This document shows positions 25,074 through 41,382 of a stretch of 64,000 nucleotides of DNA, piece by piece. Position 1 is the stretch's first letter. Each line of letters opens with the position of its first letter. The position numbers and the translations under genes were made by a program. This DNA comes from Siniperca chuatsi (lineage: Eukaryota > Chordata > Actinopteri > Centrarchiformes > Sinipercidae), in contig NC_058044.1 of NCBI RefSeq assembly GCF_020085105.1, forward strand, positions 25,355,206 through 25,419,205, in the 5' to 3' direction. The notes under the pieces were generated by a model. It was not told the origin of the DNA. It did not search any database and was given only the letters and a program-made list of their open reading frames with translations.

Positions 25074-25841
25074 TTTAAAGCGACTATAATCAATATTTTC
25101 ATAATAACAATGTACCAAATTGACAATGTGAAAACAACGTGACAATGTGAAAGGGATCGCTCGTAGTGAAGAACCTACTTTTATACACCATGGATTTACC
25201 TTCCAGAGTGCACTCTTCCTCTCATCTTTAATGTGTAGCTGTTGAGTTGTAAGGCTAGGAAACTTCTGACTGGTATAACAAGAAAAATTACACATTAAGT
25301 GAGGTCAATAGCCTTTTGTTTGTGATCAGATCAACCCATTAAACCCCCTGACTCATCAGGTGACCTCGCAGCTCGGCTTTATAGAGCTTTATAGCCAGTT
25401 TCAGCTCATGGTTTAGCTTCCCGGTCCACAACTTTACTATTTTGGTTCACTTTCACCACTCTCATAATGTCATTTTCGGACGCAGCAGGCACCTGTTTTC
25501 AGTGAAAAAGCTCTAAAGCTTTTAAGCATTAAAGCTTACCTACTCAGCAACGAACAGCCGACCGACACAACCAACACCGACACGACTGATTAGCTGGTGG
25601 AGCATTTAGCAGCTAAAGAGCCAGATATTTACTCAGGAGTTGGTAGAGACCAAAAACAGAGCCAAATGAAAGTGAATATTGGACTTACATTCGCCAGGTG
25701 AACAGAAACACAACTCCTAATGAATGATAATATCTCTCTGTAACTGCTGGATGTGAAAATAAGCAACTCTTTGCCATATCATCAATGTGATGATGTGTCA
25801 ATGCAGTTCTCACAACAAAAAATAAATTATTGCAGGTTTAA
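25074..25841 (+). repeat. dispersed repeat family A, longest copy, with nested insertion
   Basis: It begins 'tttaaagcgactataatcaa' and ends 'aaattattgcaggtttaa', so both ends carry TTTAA. It shares long stretches with 45605-46225 and 48363-48600, such as 'ggagcatttag', 'gccagatattt' and 'gtgaatattggacttacatt'. Compared with the 45.6-kb copy it is interrupted at about 25172-25373 by the unit also found at 19437-19613. It is a common percomorph non-autonomous element by recognition; its class is uncertain. Confidence 0.65.
25190..25373 (+). repeat. nested unit homologous to 19437-19613
   Basis: Over about 180 bases it is nearly identical to the 19.4-kb locus, from 'catggatttaccttcc' to 'cctcgcag'. 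The flanks belong to repeat family A, showing insertion of one element into another. Confidence 0.75.
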
Positions 25842-27113
25842 TTTCTCTTTGAAATTAAATATTCCATGACTAAATAAGCAACAATCAAAGTTAAAGTTTG
25901 GGGAAAACAACATCCTTAGGTGTTATTTATTAAAATTTTAACAGACACAAACTCATCTAATATGCTTCAATAGGACTGTGTGGTTGTGGTTTGATCAGAT
26001 CTGACTGACACTGGCCTGGCAACATGACCAAACAATCCTTCAACAGTTATTCATGGATGTATTAAGAGAGGTGGATACAGCCACTCAGCCTTGCAGCCAA
26101 TTTGCCCCAGTGGCCACTCACGGTACTGGAACTGAAGAAATCCCCTGAGCCCCAAAAAGCATTTTCCCCATAAACCACCATTATAAATGAGACTGTAAAA
26201 CATTTGACAGTACATCTCGAATGACAACGTCAAGGTCAATTATAACTCTTTGCATTATGATTCTTAAACCGTGGAAGTTTTATATTTGCAAAACATTCAA
26301 GGAGCCTGAAAAGCAATTTGTATTTGTGTGACGTCATCCCAGTGTAATGTCTATGGACTGAGTGGGAATGTGCGGGCGGGGCCAGCAGGAAAAACCCTAT
26401 TATGGATATGCAGTGGGCTACACAACGCATAAGTAAACCCAGAAGCTAGAAATCTTTCTTAGCTTATGTGCTGGGCAAGCAGTTTTCATTGAAATAAATA
26501 GGGGCCATCTTGGAGTCCAGTATCCAGTTCTTATAATACATTCATCCTGTGATCACATTTTGATTCAAATATCGCTGAGACCTGATTGGCATATGGAAGT
26601 ATGTGACATCATCTTTTTCCAGCTGAGCCAAGCCCACTGCAAACCAGTGAGAAGAACACCAAAAAAAACCCCACACAAACAGAAATCGCTCATGCAAAAT
26701 AACCAAAACTCTTCCAACTTATGCAGAATAGTTTGTGCTCAATCACTCATAGTACGAAGCTCATTGAGAAAATAGGTGTACAGGGCCTTTAAGATGAGAA
26801 AACATGACATTTAAGCTACATTACAATGTTATAATAATCAGAATCCCAGATGAAATATAGTCTCACACCACAGTATAGATAATATATCGGTATATTGCCC
26901 TCGGCTTCAAGGGTACATTGCAGTAACATAATCTGTAGGAGTCCCTTTGAATGAATGATAGAACTAATCTGTCCACATTATCCATGCATGTCAAGGGGAT
27001 ATCCTCCTAGTGTGCATCCAGACATCAGACAATAGCCTACTATGTACACCACAGACCAGGTTGCCATTCAGGCTTATTCAAAGCTAATCAATGCCAACCT
27101 ATGAGCAACTGCC

Positions 27114-27210
27114 ATTGGCAGCCACTGGCGACTGCTGACATTTTAGGCTGCGCTGCTCTACTACAAAATGGAGGAATGGTATAAAAGCCACAGTCAGTCA
27201 GGTCCAAAGT
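27114..27210 (+). promoter_or_regulatory. orphan TATA-box promoter candidate
   Basis: An inverted CCAAT box (ATTGG, 27114-27118) lies 62 bases before a strong TATA box, TATAAAAG at 27180-27187. A start site would be expected near 27205-27212, where initiator-like TCAGTC/TCAGGT words occur. The following sequence to 27300 is GC-richer than its surroundings and ends in a good donor-like site (attat|gtaaga at about 27301). A strong polypyrimidine acceptor (ctctctgtag) ends at 28098. No protein gene was recognised downstream. Confidence 0.35.
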
Positions 27211-30013
27211 GAGCCAGCTCTCCTGCAGTCAGCGCAGCGTCCAGGCTTCTCTGGAAGCACCCGGTCTCTGCAGACACATACACTTCTGCTTGTAAATATT
27301 ATGTAAGAGTGTGAAGTTGACTAATGAATGCGAGCCCTGTCCAGTTTGCCAGGAGCAGGATGATGATGACAGCCAGGCTTAACGATACAGATATTCAAGA
27401 GAACTGTTATGTATTTGTGTGTGTGGGTGTGAGTTTGGAGGTGTTCTTCATTTGTGGCCTTACGGGCTTATAAAGTCAACAGAACTAAATTCATATGTTA
27501 CATAAACCAGATCTGATGGATGATTTATAAAATTCATCTGCCCTTTGCTCTCTGACGCTTTCACTCTTTTGACAGCAGCCAAAAATATCTCCTTATCCGT
27601 CTTGAAATCTCTAACAGCTCTCCCTCCTATAGAGAGCATCGCCCATGAATGTGTGTGCCTGTATATGTCAACATACATTAGAGTCACATACAGTATCTAA
27701 ATATGTTTTGACAATGATAACTTTCCACGTATAAGCTGGTGGGGAGCTGATTGGAAAGCCGGGATCCATGTGGGAGCTGACTCCGGAGACGCAGTCGCTG
27801 GAAGCAAAGAAGAATCTGAAAAGCCAAGACTCCTGCTGCTAACTGATAACAACATAAACAAATAGTCCCTGTTATACATCCCTCTTGCCTTCCTCTCTGC
27901 ATCATATGTAAGACTGTATGTGGTTAACAAAATGAACGAATAAGAGGACACATTTCAAACGTTGAGAAGAGTCTGCACATGCTAAAATGTATCCACTTGT
28001 AGCCTCAAATTGATCAGATTCACTGCCTCTTCAATATCTCTTCAATAAAAATGGTATTACAGAGTTTACCTTCTCCTCTTGTCATCTCCTCTCTGTAGGC
28101 TGCAGACAGAGACAGACAAGGATCTAATAGAGCAGGCAGTCAGTCATTTTTGATAAAAGGATGAATTCAGCAAGGAACACATTCAACCCCAAAAGGACCT
28201 GGAGCCACAGCTTGTTATTCTAACAGAGATGTTTCCGAAAAAGGTGCAGTTTGCGAGATGTACGTTCAGAAAAATATCTCAAATGTCATCATGAAATGAG
28301 CAGGATCAACACATGAAACTCCTCAGTGAAAACCGCCTTCATAATAGAACACTATTCCCATCTACAGAGCTTTGAAAATCTGGAGTCTTGACAAAAAACA
28401 AAAAAAAAAGGATGTTAAAGCTCATAACTCCTTCTCCCAGAGGCATGCCACTAAAACTGCAACAGCTTGTGTGTTACTTGGTTGTCTTGTTAGGCCAAGA
28501 GAAGGTAGCAGGCATCAAGGCATGCTGGAGGCAACATGCCCAAACAAACGTCCACTGGCAGACGGCGCTTTCTTTACAACTTACAAACTGCATCTTTAAG
28601 CAAAGATTAGTTTAAGGATTACAGGGCTGGATGCTTTTAGCTCCTTGAGAGTGCTCGATCTCTTTCCTCAGAGAGTTATCCTCCCTCCCTTTTCACTCAT
28701 CCTTTATACTCATTAAACAGAATGGAGATGTGTGATAGAGTAGGAAGGGAGAGGGTGAAAGAGAGAGAAGTAGATTCTCTGACACCCCGCTAATTGAGCG
28801 ATCTCCTTTGTGCCCGGCCCAGCTTGCCAAGTTTTAATTAGCAACTAATCAAATCAATATGGAGGCTGCCAAGAGAAGAAGAAGGTACCTAGATCGTGGG
28901 ATGGCTGCCTGGATCACAGCTGCCTCTGACCTTTGCACCTGGAGGTAGTTTTTCAAAGCTGTAAATTATGAGGGCCAGTGGCATTGATGGTCGGTAGATC
29001 TCTTTGTGAGAGAAGGATGGAGCAATTCTGAGACAGGCGAGGTAATGATATCTGGCGTTACTCAGCTGCTTCAACATTGAGATAATTGAACAGGGGAATG
29101 AAACCTGGGAGCTGATGTTCAAAATGAAGTGTTATCTTTTAAAATGGCCATTTGCATGAGAGGGGGAGTGATTTTTTTAATAGCATAAATGTCCACCTTG
29201 TAACTTTTACATGCAAGCAAAAATAACAAGGGCATTTTCATATCAATGAGGCATCAAAGAGGAAGGCGTAAGGATGCACATCTTTTCTGCATGCCCACAT
29301 ACAATAAATTTGGCCATTTTTACACAAATTGATGACACTTGCCTACCCATACACACACCTTCCAACCCCCATCAGACACACCAACCCTTCAACAAACCCT
29401 TGAAAAGTGATAATTACAGAGAAGCTTGGTGTGATGTGTTGTGCCATCTTCAGAGACATCCACATAAGCTGGAGACGAGAGGCAGACCTACTTCTGCTCT
29501 CTCATCTGCCTGAGGAAACTGTCAACACATCCTGACCTCCCCTGGAGGCGTCCAGCTGGGTCTGACGTCTTCTAGAGCCCGGGGGCCCCCTGGCTCCTAC
29601 AGCTGCTACCTCTCTCTCTCTGTCAAACACACACAAATACATGAACACTCACACGCACTTACATAAAAACTCACAAAAGAACAAACATTCACATGTGCCC
29701 CAGAACACTAATATCCTTCCAGTTGTACTTGCTAACGTGCGTGTACGTGCACACTTCTTGTCACAAGGGCCCTTAGACCGTTAGTGTTCTTCACTCTCAT
29801 CAAACACAAAGTCAAAGTATTCATCGGCTTTACTGGCCCGCAACATTTATGTGTTTCTTTTGCCCGCAAAGACAGGATGATGTAATTGGGAAGTGATGTC
29901 ACTTCTCAAAGTCTTTGGTGTTGAGAGGGCATTGACAGCAGAGCAGAGGCCAAATTACACAAGCATCCTAACTGAAAAGTCTTACCACAAATAGCCTCGG
30001 CAGCAGTGCTCTG

Positions 30014-30128
30014 TCTGGCTAAGTGGTTAGAGTCAGTTATTATAAGGTTCAATTCCTGTGTATCCATCAACTGCCAGTCTATAGACAATGTGTCCTTCAA
30101 CAAGACACCAAACTCAAGCTCACTGTAA
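30014..30128 (+). repeat. tRNA-derived SINE fragment
   Basis: The sequence 'tggctaagtggttagag' resembles a polymerase III A box and 'ggttcaattcc' a B box, about 30 bases apart. They are followed by 'caactgccagtct' and 'tgtccttcaacaagacacc', which I recognise from fish tRNA-type SINEs. The head is degenerate, so it is not a functional tRNA gene. Confidence 0.6.
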
Positions 30129-31044
30129 ATTATTCTGAAAAAAAGCATCAACAAATTTCACAATAAATGTTACTAAATACAGCAAATGCCAAAACAGCAA
30201 CAAGTTTACCCACAGCAGATTGTTCTAAAGCAAACATAAGGCAAATTATGGTGAAATAAAGGAGGCAGTTTTCCTATCTTTGCCTTTTGAGATAATATTG
30301 TAAGGATTTTATTCTGTTCTGGCCCCGAATCCACAGATCGCTTGGAGGGATGTTGAAACTATTAACATTTAGTAAAAATTCTTGGCTTTCAGAAGGCCCT
30401 GTTTTATTTTGATAGGTATTTTCATAATCTTTGTAAACAAAATGCTTATGTTCAGGGAGCATAGTAGAAAAAAAGGTTTTATTTTTGAGATACAGAGAAT
30501 ACACAACCTTAAAGAGAATGATTCACCACCTGCGAATAATAAATGGACTCGGATATTGGCAGATGGGAGCCTGCAGTGGTAAATGCACAGAAAATGTCCA
30601 TTAAGTATATGATGCAAATAGAAGCTGAGGACTTGCAGGAGATGCAAGGACACTTTTTTTACAAAGCAAAAATAATGCAATAATCGTCTAGTATAGTTTG
30701 ATGAGTGTAGATTCTAATATTTGATGATGTAATGAAATGCAGAGACGAGATGCACTGCAGTGCTGTACGATATGGTACTTTGGATAAGATTTGATTGATA
30801 ATTTGTTCAAATGCATGAAACATTTGTCTGACAAATACCTCTTGTGGCTGTGCAAATTACAACCATTGTCTGTGAGGAGCTGAGGTGGAAATAGGGTGAT
30901 GTAGTTCTAACGCTGCAAAAGCTTATAGGGAGGAGGTCAGGGTGGATGTATGTGGATGTGGATCAGTATTCGCATCCCGTCTACCAACAACCCTAGAGAC
31001 ACGCTGGCGATCAGTCGGCCCACCACATTGGTCCAGACTGAAAT

Positions 31045-31545
31045 ACATCAAATATAACTATTTGATGGATTGCCATGAAATTTTGCACAGACATTCATGG
31101 TCACCAGAAGGTGAATTCGAATGACTTTGGTGATTCCCCAACCTTTCCTGTAGTGCCATAATGAGGTTGACATTTTACTTTGAAATAATCTCGACAACTA
31201 TTGGAATTGCCATGAGATTTGGTACAGATATTCATATTCCCCACAATATGAATTGTAATGAATTGGTGAACATTTATATATATAAAAATGAATAAAGATA
31301 AAAATGAATAGATAGATAAACCTTGGAAAGCTAGTCTAGCTGCCTTCTTCAGGATGAAGAAAATTTTAAAAAACAGGAAGTGCAACCTTCCCAAATAAAC
31401 AACTAAAGTGTTCAGATAGCTACAGTACAGTTCAAATGTGCAAATGTTAGCATGGTAACACACTAAACTAAGATTATGAATATGGTAAATATTATACCTG
31501 CTAAACATCAGTATATTAATGTTGACATTGTGAGCATGTTTGAAT
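31045..31545 (+). repeat. dispersed repeat family B copy
   Basis: It carries two diverged internal repeats, 'attgccatgaaattttgcac' and 'attgccatgagatttggta', each followed by 'cagacattcat' or 'cagatattcat'. Downstream are 'gttagcatggtaacacacta' and 'attatacctgctaaacatc'. Related inverted copies lie at 55636-55880 and 59165-59330. It is a common fish repeat, non-coding here. Confidence 0.6.
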
Positions 31546-31672
31546 GGTAACAGATCAGAAATGAGTCATATGAGTCACGTTTGTAATGGTGTTTTTGGAA
31601 AGCAATTCCAAACAATGTTCTGTTGATGGGGTCATTAGATCAGGAAATGTTCCCTTGGGTCGTTTTAAAAGC

Positions 31673-32050
31673 TTAAAGGTCCAGTGTGTAACATTTAGGA
31701 GGAGCTATTGGCAGAAATGGAATATAATATTTATAAGTATGTTTTCATTAGTGTATAATCACCTGAAAATAAGAATCGATGTGTTTTCCTTACCTTAGAA
31801 TAAGCCGTTTGTATCTACATAGGGAGCGGTCCCCTTCTACAGAGGTCGCCAGGTTGCACCACCATTTTTCTACAGTAGCCCAGAACGGACAAACCAAACC
31901 CTGGGTCTAGATAGGGCCGTTCGCGCTTTTCGCGAATTTCACAGCCACCGTAGTTTCTCCAACACGCTTGGAAGGGGAGGGTGAGGCGAATGGTTGCAAA
32001 CTGCAACTTCACCACTAGATGCAACTAAATCCTACATACTGGACCTTTAA
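31673..32050. mobile_element. MITE with TTAA termini (family 2), 378 bp
   Basis: The left end TTAAAGGTCCAGTGTGTAA pairs with the right end, whose reverse complement is TTAAAGGTCCAGTATGTAGG (one mismatch in the first 17). The interior, such as 'cagcccagaacgg'-like words around 31878 and 'ctccaacacgcttggaaggg' at 31957, matches a repeat I know to be very abundant in percomorph fish. It has no transposase. TTAA ends suggest mobilisation by a piggyBac-like enzyme. Confidence 0.75.
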
Positions 32051-32537
32051 TTAACGTTACATACTCACTCATTATTTATTTAAGCCTAAACAGTAATCAC
32101 TTCTTATGCTGTGATTTACGGCATTCTCCACATAAGAGGCCAAACTGCACAGTAATGCTCAAGGTGATCTATAGCGGACAAATGAGAGGCCTAATTAATA
32201 ACAGCAGCCTCTCTCTGGCACCTCTTGGCCTCCCTGTTATTATATGTATATTAGCAGCTTGTGGTCATTGCCTGCTAATTAACCGTTGGGGTTAGTGAGG
32301 GGAGGAGGAGGATGGCTGCTGCGTTGTTTACCTGGACGACCCGGGCGTTGTCTACACAGCAGCAGCAGCGGTGGGATCCCCAATGAGCCACCTAAGATGG
32401 GACCGGGAGGAGCACGATGCCCTTGAGGACAGCCAGGCACTGCAGGGCAGAACGGATGGCTGCATTCACAGCCATAAATTCACTGCTTCCTAACTATCTC
32501 ATTCATCATATGCACACCAGACTCCTCTGCAGCGTGA

Positions 32538-32586
32538 ACACACAATCACACACACAATCACACACACACACACACACACACACACA
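32538..32586 (+). repeat. (CA)n microsatellite
   Basis: A CA dinucleotide array interrupted twice by AT, with about 16 perfect units at its 3' end. Confidence 0.9.
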
Positions 32587-34319
32587 TCCCAGCCACTAGT
32601 CCTACCTCCCTGGTTCGTCCTAGTAAATAAGGCATACAGATAGAGATAGGGCAGAGAGTGAAAAACATGAGATAAGTGTATCACTGAAATGACCATATGA
32701 CAATGCACAGCCCTCTATATCACCTTGGAATGTGTATAATTCATTCCTATTGGGGGAGACAAAAGTCCCCCACTCTCTCTCTACAAAAGATACATTTTCA
32801 TATCTTCTTCTCAGCTGGTCACCGTTTATTCCAGAATTTCCTCGGGTCTTTGTAGATACGGCGTCTGTCAGAGCTGCGTTGGGTGGTGGAATAAATCACA
32901 TGGCTGGAAGTAGAAGTGCAATGCAGAATATGATCTCATGCAACACCACTATGGAAACATGAACAAGATGTGTTTGTTTTGGTACAAGAAGCAGCGCTGC
33001 CTGAGACTGTGTAACCTCATAAACTGAAATTATTTTTATGTTGTTGTTTACACTGATGCAAAGGGTATTGTCTGCTTTGGACTGGGGTTTCTGATTCTAC
33101 TTTTATTTTCCCATAAATGCAGATTTATTTCGACAGAAGACGGCGCTGATCAAAGTAAAAATAATTCCACTCCTTTTATCACAATTTTAGTTGGAAAAAA
33201 ACCTGACTGAGCTGTATTGTTTCCTGAAACAACTCTTGTAAAGATCCGTCAAGGACTCAGATTTAATATCCAACAGACTTTGTTTCCCACCCTGTGTTTG
33301 AATCTTGGTATTAAAAGTATATTCAGTGCCAAGCCAAAAATTGTCTCAATTCACTTTTGCACATTCACTTTGACTTTTCTAATCGTCTTTGTTTTTCTCC
33401 GTCATTTCACTGTGACCCACTAAGTGCTTTATGGCGGCCGCAGACAATGTAGAGCTGAGTAAAAAGAAATTTCTCTCTTTTGACTGGATCCACGTTTCAT
33501 ACTTTTACTGTTATTCCAACATTAATTCTATTATCTCTGAATCAATCATAATTAGTCTTGCTGCTTGCCGACCAGCCTGGCCTGAATGCAGTATGAGGAC
33601 CACGACCAGAGGAGCAATACTGAAGATGAGACATATTTCTACTGCCCTCAAGTGTTCAGTAGGGGAACGTCAATGGAAGTACAAATAGTGCTACTGGTAT
33701 TAGACCTTACTGACACCATCAATTATCCACAGTACAGCTGTACAAGGGGGCTCTTATGAAAACTGATGCCATGATAGCAAGCAGCTAATAAGTTTCCAGA
33801 CTCCAATGGTCAGTCTCTCGGCTTTCCGTGGTAATGGATGTGATGTTTGCACAAGGACCTCGGTGTCAACTGTAAAATGCTTTCTGCCTGCTAGGAATTT
33901 ACAGCACTGAATTGCTTTGCTCAAGCTCCATCACCATCACACTGGGAAAGAACACCGAGAGACCAAATCATTTCACAGTACTCTCATTTCTCAGCCAAAG
34001 TCGAAAAGACAATTACTTGAGGCAATGGAGATTTTGTCTACAGGAATGACAGAGGTTAGCAAGTAGAACAAAAAAAACGTGGTTAAAGCAGCACTATTTC
34101 AACACTGGAGAGACACAACAAAATATCTCCCATGTACTCCACACTTTAACCCTTTGAGAAAATGTTGACTGGAATTCTTGCCACTGACAGTAACATCAAC
34201 ACAATAATAAAAATAAAAATAAAAAACACTTAAATTCATTCATTCTGCAATGCAACTGCAACATAACCACTGTTGGCGAACTGCATCAAGATGAGCTCCG
34301 AGACAGAAAATTATACATT

Positions 34320-34866
34320 TTAAAGGGTCGTTTCACCCAAACAACAAAACAGTTTTGCACAAAAGAGTTATGGTTTTATTTGACCATTCCACCTTTACAT
34401 GGGAACTACTTTCTACCAAAGAGACAGTTCTGTTTCTAGAAAATCATGTTGCAAGAAAAAAAGAAAGAAAGGCATGCTGCTATTTTTTTTTTTTTTTAGA
34501 TGACTTAAATGTTTTGAGAAGCACAAACAAAACCCAGTCTGCACTGATTTGGGGATTTGCATGTCAAAAGACAACTAGACATCAAGGCTAAAACTGGGCT
34601 AGATATGGCTGAAAAGTTCAAGTATTTAATCGTACTTGTTGCATGAAACAGTTGTTTTAACAGCCAGTAACTATATTTCATTGTGTTTTTTAAACCTACA
34701 TCACATTGGAAATATAGTCATTCAAAAGTTGTTGAATCAATTTCTACGGTTTCTTTTGACTTGCAAATTGCCTAATTTGATGATTTGCAGGTCGTTGATT
34801 TATTGGGAATTCTGTTAACATCTATTCTACTGGGTTGTTTGTGATTTGGGCGAACTCACCCTTTAA
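34320..34866. mobile_element. MITE with TTAA termini (family 3), 547 bp
   Basis: The left end TTAAAGGGTCGTTTCACCC and the reverse complement of the right end TTAAAGGGTGAGTTCGCCC match at 15 of 19 positions, and both continue with AAA. The interior is AT-rich and non-coding, with a T/A homopolymer near 34483-34498. Confidence 0.65.
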
Positions 34867-37800
34867 CTTTCCCACCATTTTTGCTTCATTCCACCAGCAG
34901 GTGAACGATTCAACCGTCTTTATTTTAGTTTATTACTTAGATTCTGTGCTAAAGAAAATATTTAACATATAAGCATGTCATCGTGTTTTCACAAGTGCAA
35001 TCACAAGTCTCATTATGTTCAACAAAGGCTCATGAAGACACAAGCAAGTTGATCCCTTGCCCCCTCTGCCTCTCTCTCTAACAAAGGGGGCCAAACAGCA
35101 GACTTTTTGTTTCGTATTAATGTATTCTATTTGTTTTGAGAGCTGCACGTCTCCTCTTCTACTCCACAGCGGTACTTTAAATCCTTCAGGGACATCTCAG
35201 GGATCCAGCTGACATATGGTGAAGACTGGAGAAACGTGTTGGGAGGCTGCCAGGCTGTGGACCCCTATCCCCAGATGTACGGTGGCATATTGTCTTCAAA
35301 CAGACTCTGTCACTGTGGCAGAAACACTGAGTGGTTCGGAGGAATGACGTTTCTAACTTCTCTTTCTAACGTTTCTTTTCCTCCTCAGGCCATTTTCAGT
35401 TTGAAAGAGCCTCAGGAGTTCAGTCTCTGCTCACTGCTACAGAGGTGCTGTCAGTGCTACTTATAGCTATGCTACTTATCATGGGGAGCTAAAATGGGTT
35501 TGTGTGTTTATACTGCAATATCCACACATAATATAGGCTAATAGGCTAAATAATGGAATAACATTCACTCATCAGCTGAATGCAGGTAAGGTTACATGGA
35601 TGCTTTAATTATAACAAGCAGCTGTTCCACTAGCTTCTCTAGCTCAATGCTGTCTCTCATGTGTTTCATCTGTCTTTCTGAAAATATTAAACCTGTTCCT
35701 GGGGTTTACTTTCCATATTCTTAGACAAATTAGCGTACACTACAGCTCTCGTTGTCTGAAGTTGAAACCTTCATAATTTTAACAAAGTCGAACAATAATT
35801 AATTTGTTAGCAAACAAAAAGAAAAACATGAACATTTTAACCAGCATGACGGCGCGCATACTTCTGTCATGGTAACTTGGCTTCTCTCTAATCCATCATA
35901 TCCAGCGATCTCTTCTAAAGTCATCTTTCCAACTTTTTAGCTTTAATCTCTGCGGTCAAAAAAAAGTGACTACACCCTTCAGCCCTTCTCTGTGTTGCTG
36001 TTGTTACGGCCATGTCCAGGGCCGCAGCTACGGTTGAGGACATCATATTTTACAGTAAAAAGACAACAAAAGACTATAACACATAGTGGGCGTTTTACTG
36101 GATTACTACAGTATTTTTAGACTCTGTATATTTAAATATGACTACTTTTAGGTTACTATTAGCTTACTTGGGCTCATGACCTCAGCTTTGTTGGTTTTTT
36201 AAATTCTGGCTATGGCCCTGGCCATGTCTCAACTTGCCACAGGTGCTTGAGATTCGCTTCATTCAGTGAAGCTGGTGACATTTGGTCTCAGGCTTATGGG
36301 AAATGCTGTTCATTAAAGGCTGCTAAAAACAGAAATATTAAATTAACAATACCAGATCATTTCAATTTTTTTTTTTTACTATCGTTATCTAGCATTATGT
36401 AATGAACCTACACGATATACTGCTGAGTAATGTAATGTTGTAGGGCTGGATTTGTAGTAATTTGTCTTCTGAAATAAAATCCTGTTTCACTTTGGCTGTC
36501 TTCATTCACTCAGTTCAACTTCTGGTTAAAAGTGAGATTTCATTTACTGGATACAAAAAAAATTAATCTAGAAATACTGACCTTTCTTATCTTGTGTAAA
36601 ATAATGTGTCATACTTTCTGGAATTTCTTTGGTAATTACATACATTTGATATTTCAAATTTCTACAATTTCTTGTGGCATTTTATTTCACACCTGTACTT
36701 ACTCTAAGATTAGTAAGAACATTCTAATCTTGATGAGCTGTAAGAAATAAAACTATTGCTTTTTATCCCCTTGAAAGGGTATGTAAATGCCACTATCCAA
36801 GGCCTGCCAGAAATTTGTTTTTAAAAGCAGATTTTCACAAATTTCTCCCCAGGGGAGCATATTCTCTGACAGAATATGATCTTTCAAAGATTCTCTTTAA
36901 AGGCATTTCTGCTTTATTAGAAAGTTCATAGTGAAGAAAATGACAGCAGAGAATGGGGGGGGGGTTAGAGGCTTTCAAGGTTCCTGAAAGATTTCAAACT
37001 CACAATATGGTCAGAGCCTTTGACCAAATCAGTCAGTAAATTGCTCTTTGGGAGAATTTGCCCCTTCCTTCCTTCTTCAAGTCTCTGCACATTAAAGTAG
37101 CTCTTTGATACTTTACAGCATCTCCCCACTTAAAAACACACAAAAACTACAAGTATTATCAAACTGCTTACAAGCTACCTGAGCTATATGGTTTATTTCT
37201 TGCTGCCAGGACAGCTGACCCCATATGGTTTAATGTCAAGAGGCTCACTGCTAACAGAGCATGAAAGCCATACTCCTGCAGCCCTTCTGAACTCTGAGCT
37301 TGCTATCTTGGCCAGTATCCCCGATCTTTAAAACAGCAGCAGCGTAAGAGTTTTTTTCTTTTATAAGTGCTGTGAACCCATGAGGGAGGTAGGCCGTGTG
37401 TGTGCCCACAAGGAGCCCTTGGACAGAGCTGTTGCATTAGCAGGCTGTTACCTCTCCTCCTAAGAGTCTAATGTGAGTTCAGCAGCCAGACTCCAAAGAT
37501 GTTGGAGACAAGACAAAATACACTGAGGACCCCAGAAAAGGTCACACTGGTGAGAGGATTGCAAGCCTGGGTTTTTTACAAGCTGGAAACCGTGTAGCAA
37601 AGATGTGGCAGTTCTTAATAGCCGCTGGGGCCACAGTTGCAACATGGATGTGCTTATTAGAGGTTTGTCTGGACTTTGAGGGCCACATCCATAAACACTA
37701 TATACCTGACTGCTCTGAGGTGTACGTCCGGGTCGTGTCACAAAATTCAACCACTTGTAGTACAGTTTCTGTAATGGTTTTGCTGTCTCAATAGGCATCC

Positions 37801-38003
37801 GCATGCTTCTCATGTACCCTTTTCCTTAACAGCCGCTGTCGGTGGGTTGACTCAAATGTATTACCACTTTCTCAGTTCGACACAAAGCCACTTACAGCCG
37901 TAGCAAAGGCAATACAGGTTGGTAAAGATTAGTCTTGTTCTTGCTTATTCTCAGGTTTAAGAGCAATGACCACAGCAGACTACCAGCTTTCCCCTGGTTG
38001 TTT

Positions 38004-38009
38004 TTTATT
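38004..38009 (-). terminator. polyadenylation signal of rps15a
   Basis: AATAAA on the - strand begins 14 bases after the rps15a stop codon (TAA at 38023-38025). Ribosomal protein mRNAs typically have very short 3' UTRs, which fits. Confidence 0.75.
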
Positions 38010-38022
38010 TGCAGTTTACATT

Positions 38023-41382
<3,360 letters not shown>

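Larger units (their letters stand above)
10619..38003. other. 27-kb intergenic region without recognised protein genes
   Basis: Open frames here are short, lack recognisable domains and often overlap on both strands. Visible content: long TG microsatellite (11637-11717), TTAA-ended MITEs (14531-14831, 31673-32050, 34320-34866, perhaps 20124-20905), dispersed repeats, a polypurine tract (18540-19010), a GA/CA compound microsatellite (24180-24278), a 109-bp tandem duplication (24322-24552), a tRNA-SINE fragment (30014-30128) and a promoter-like TATA/CCAAT cluster (27114-27187). No tRNA, rRNA or CRISPR was found. Non-coding transcripts or enhancers of xylt1 or rps15a cannot be excluded. Confidence 0.6.

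Noticed and set aside
26240..26780. Region resembling an interspersed repeat ('gccatcttggagtccagta')
   Set aside because: Only loosely familiar, with no second copy in the window and no terminal repeats found, so not listed as a feature.
30014..30128. Possible tRNA gene
   Set aside because: A- and B-box-like words are present but no cloverleaf can be formed; it is better explained as a SINE head.
37460..37813. Overlapping frames on both strands (117 codons on -, 63 on +)
   Set aside because: The DNA looks like a dispersed repeat familiar from other fish ('ctggactttgagggccaca'), neither frame has a known domain, and both strands being open is not evidence of coding.
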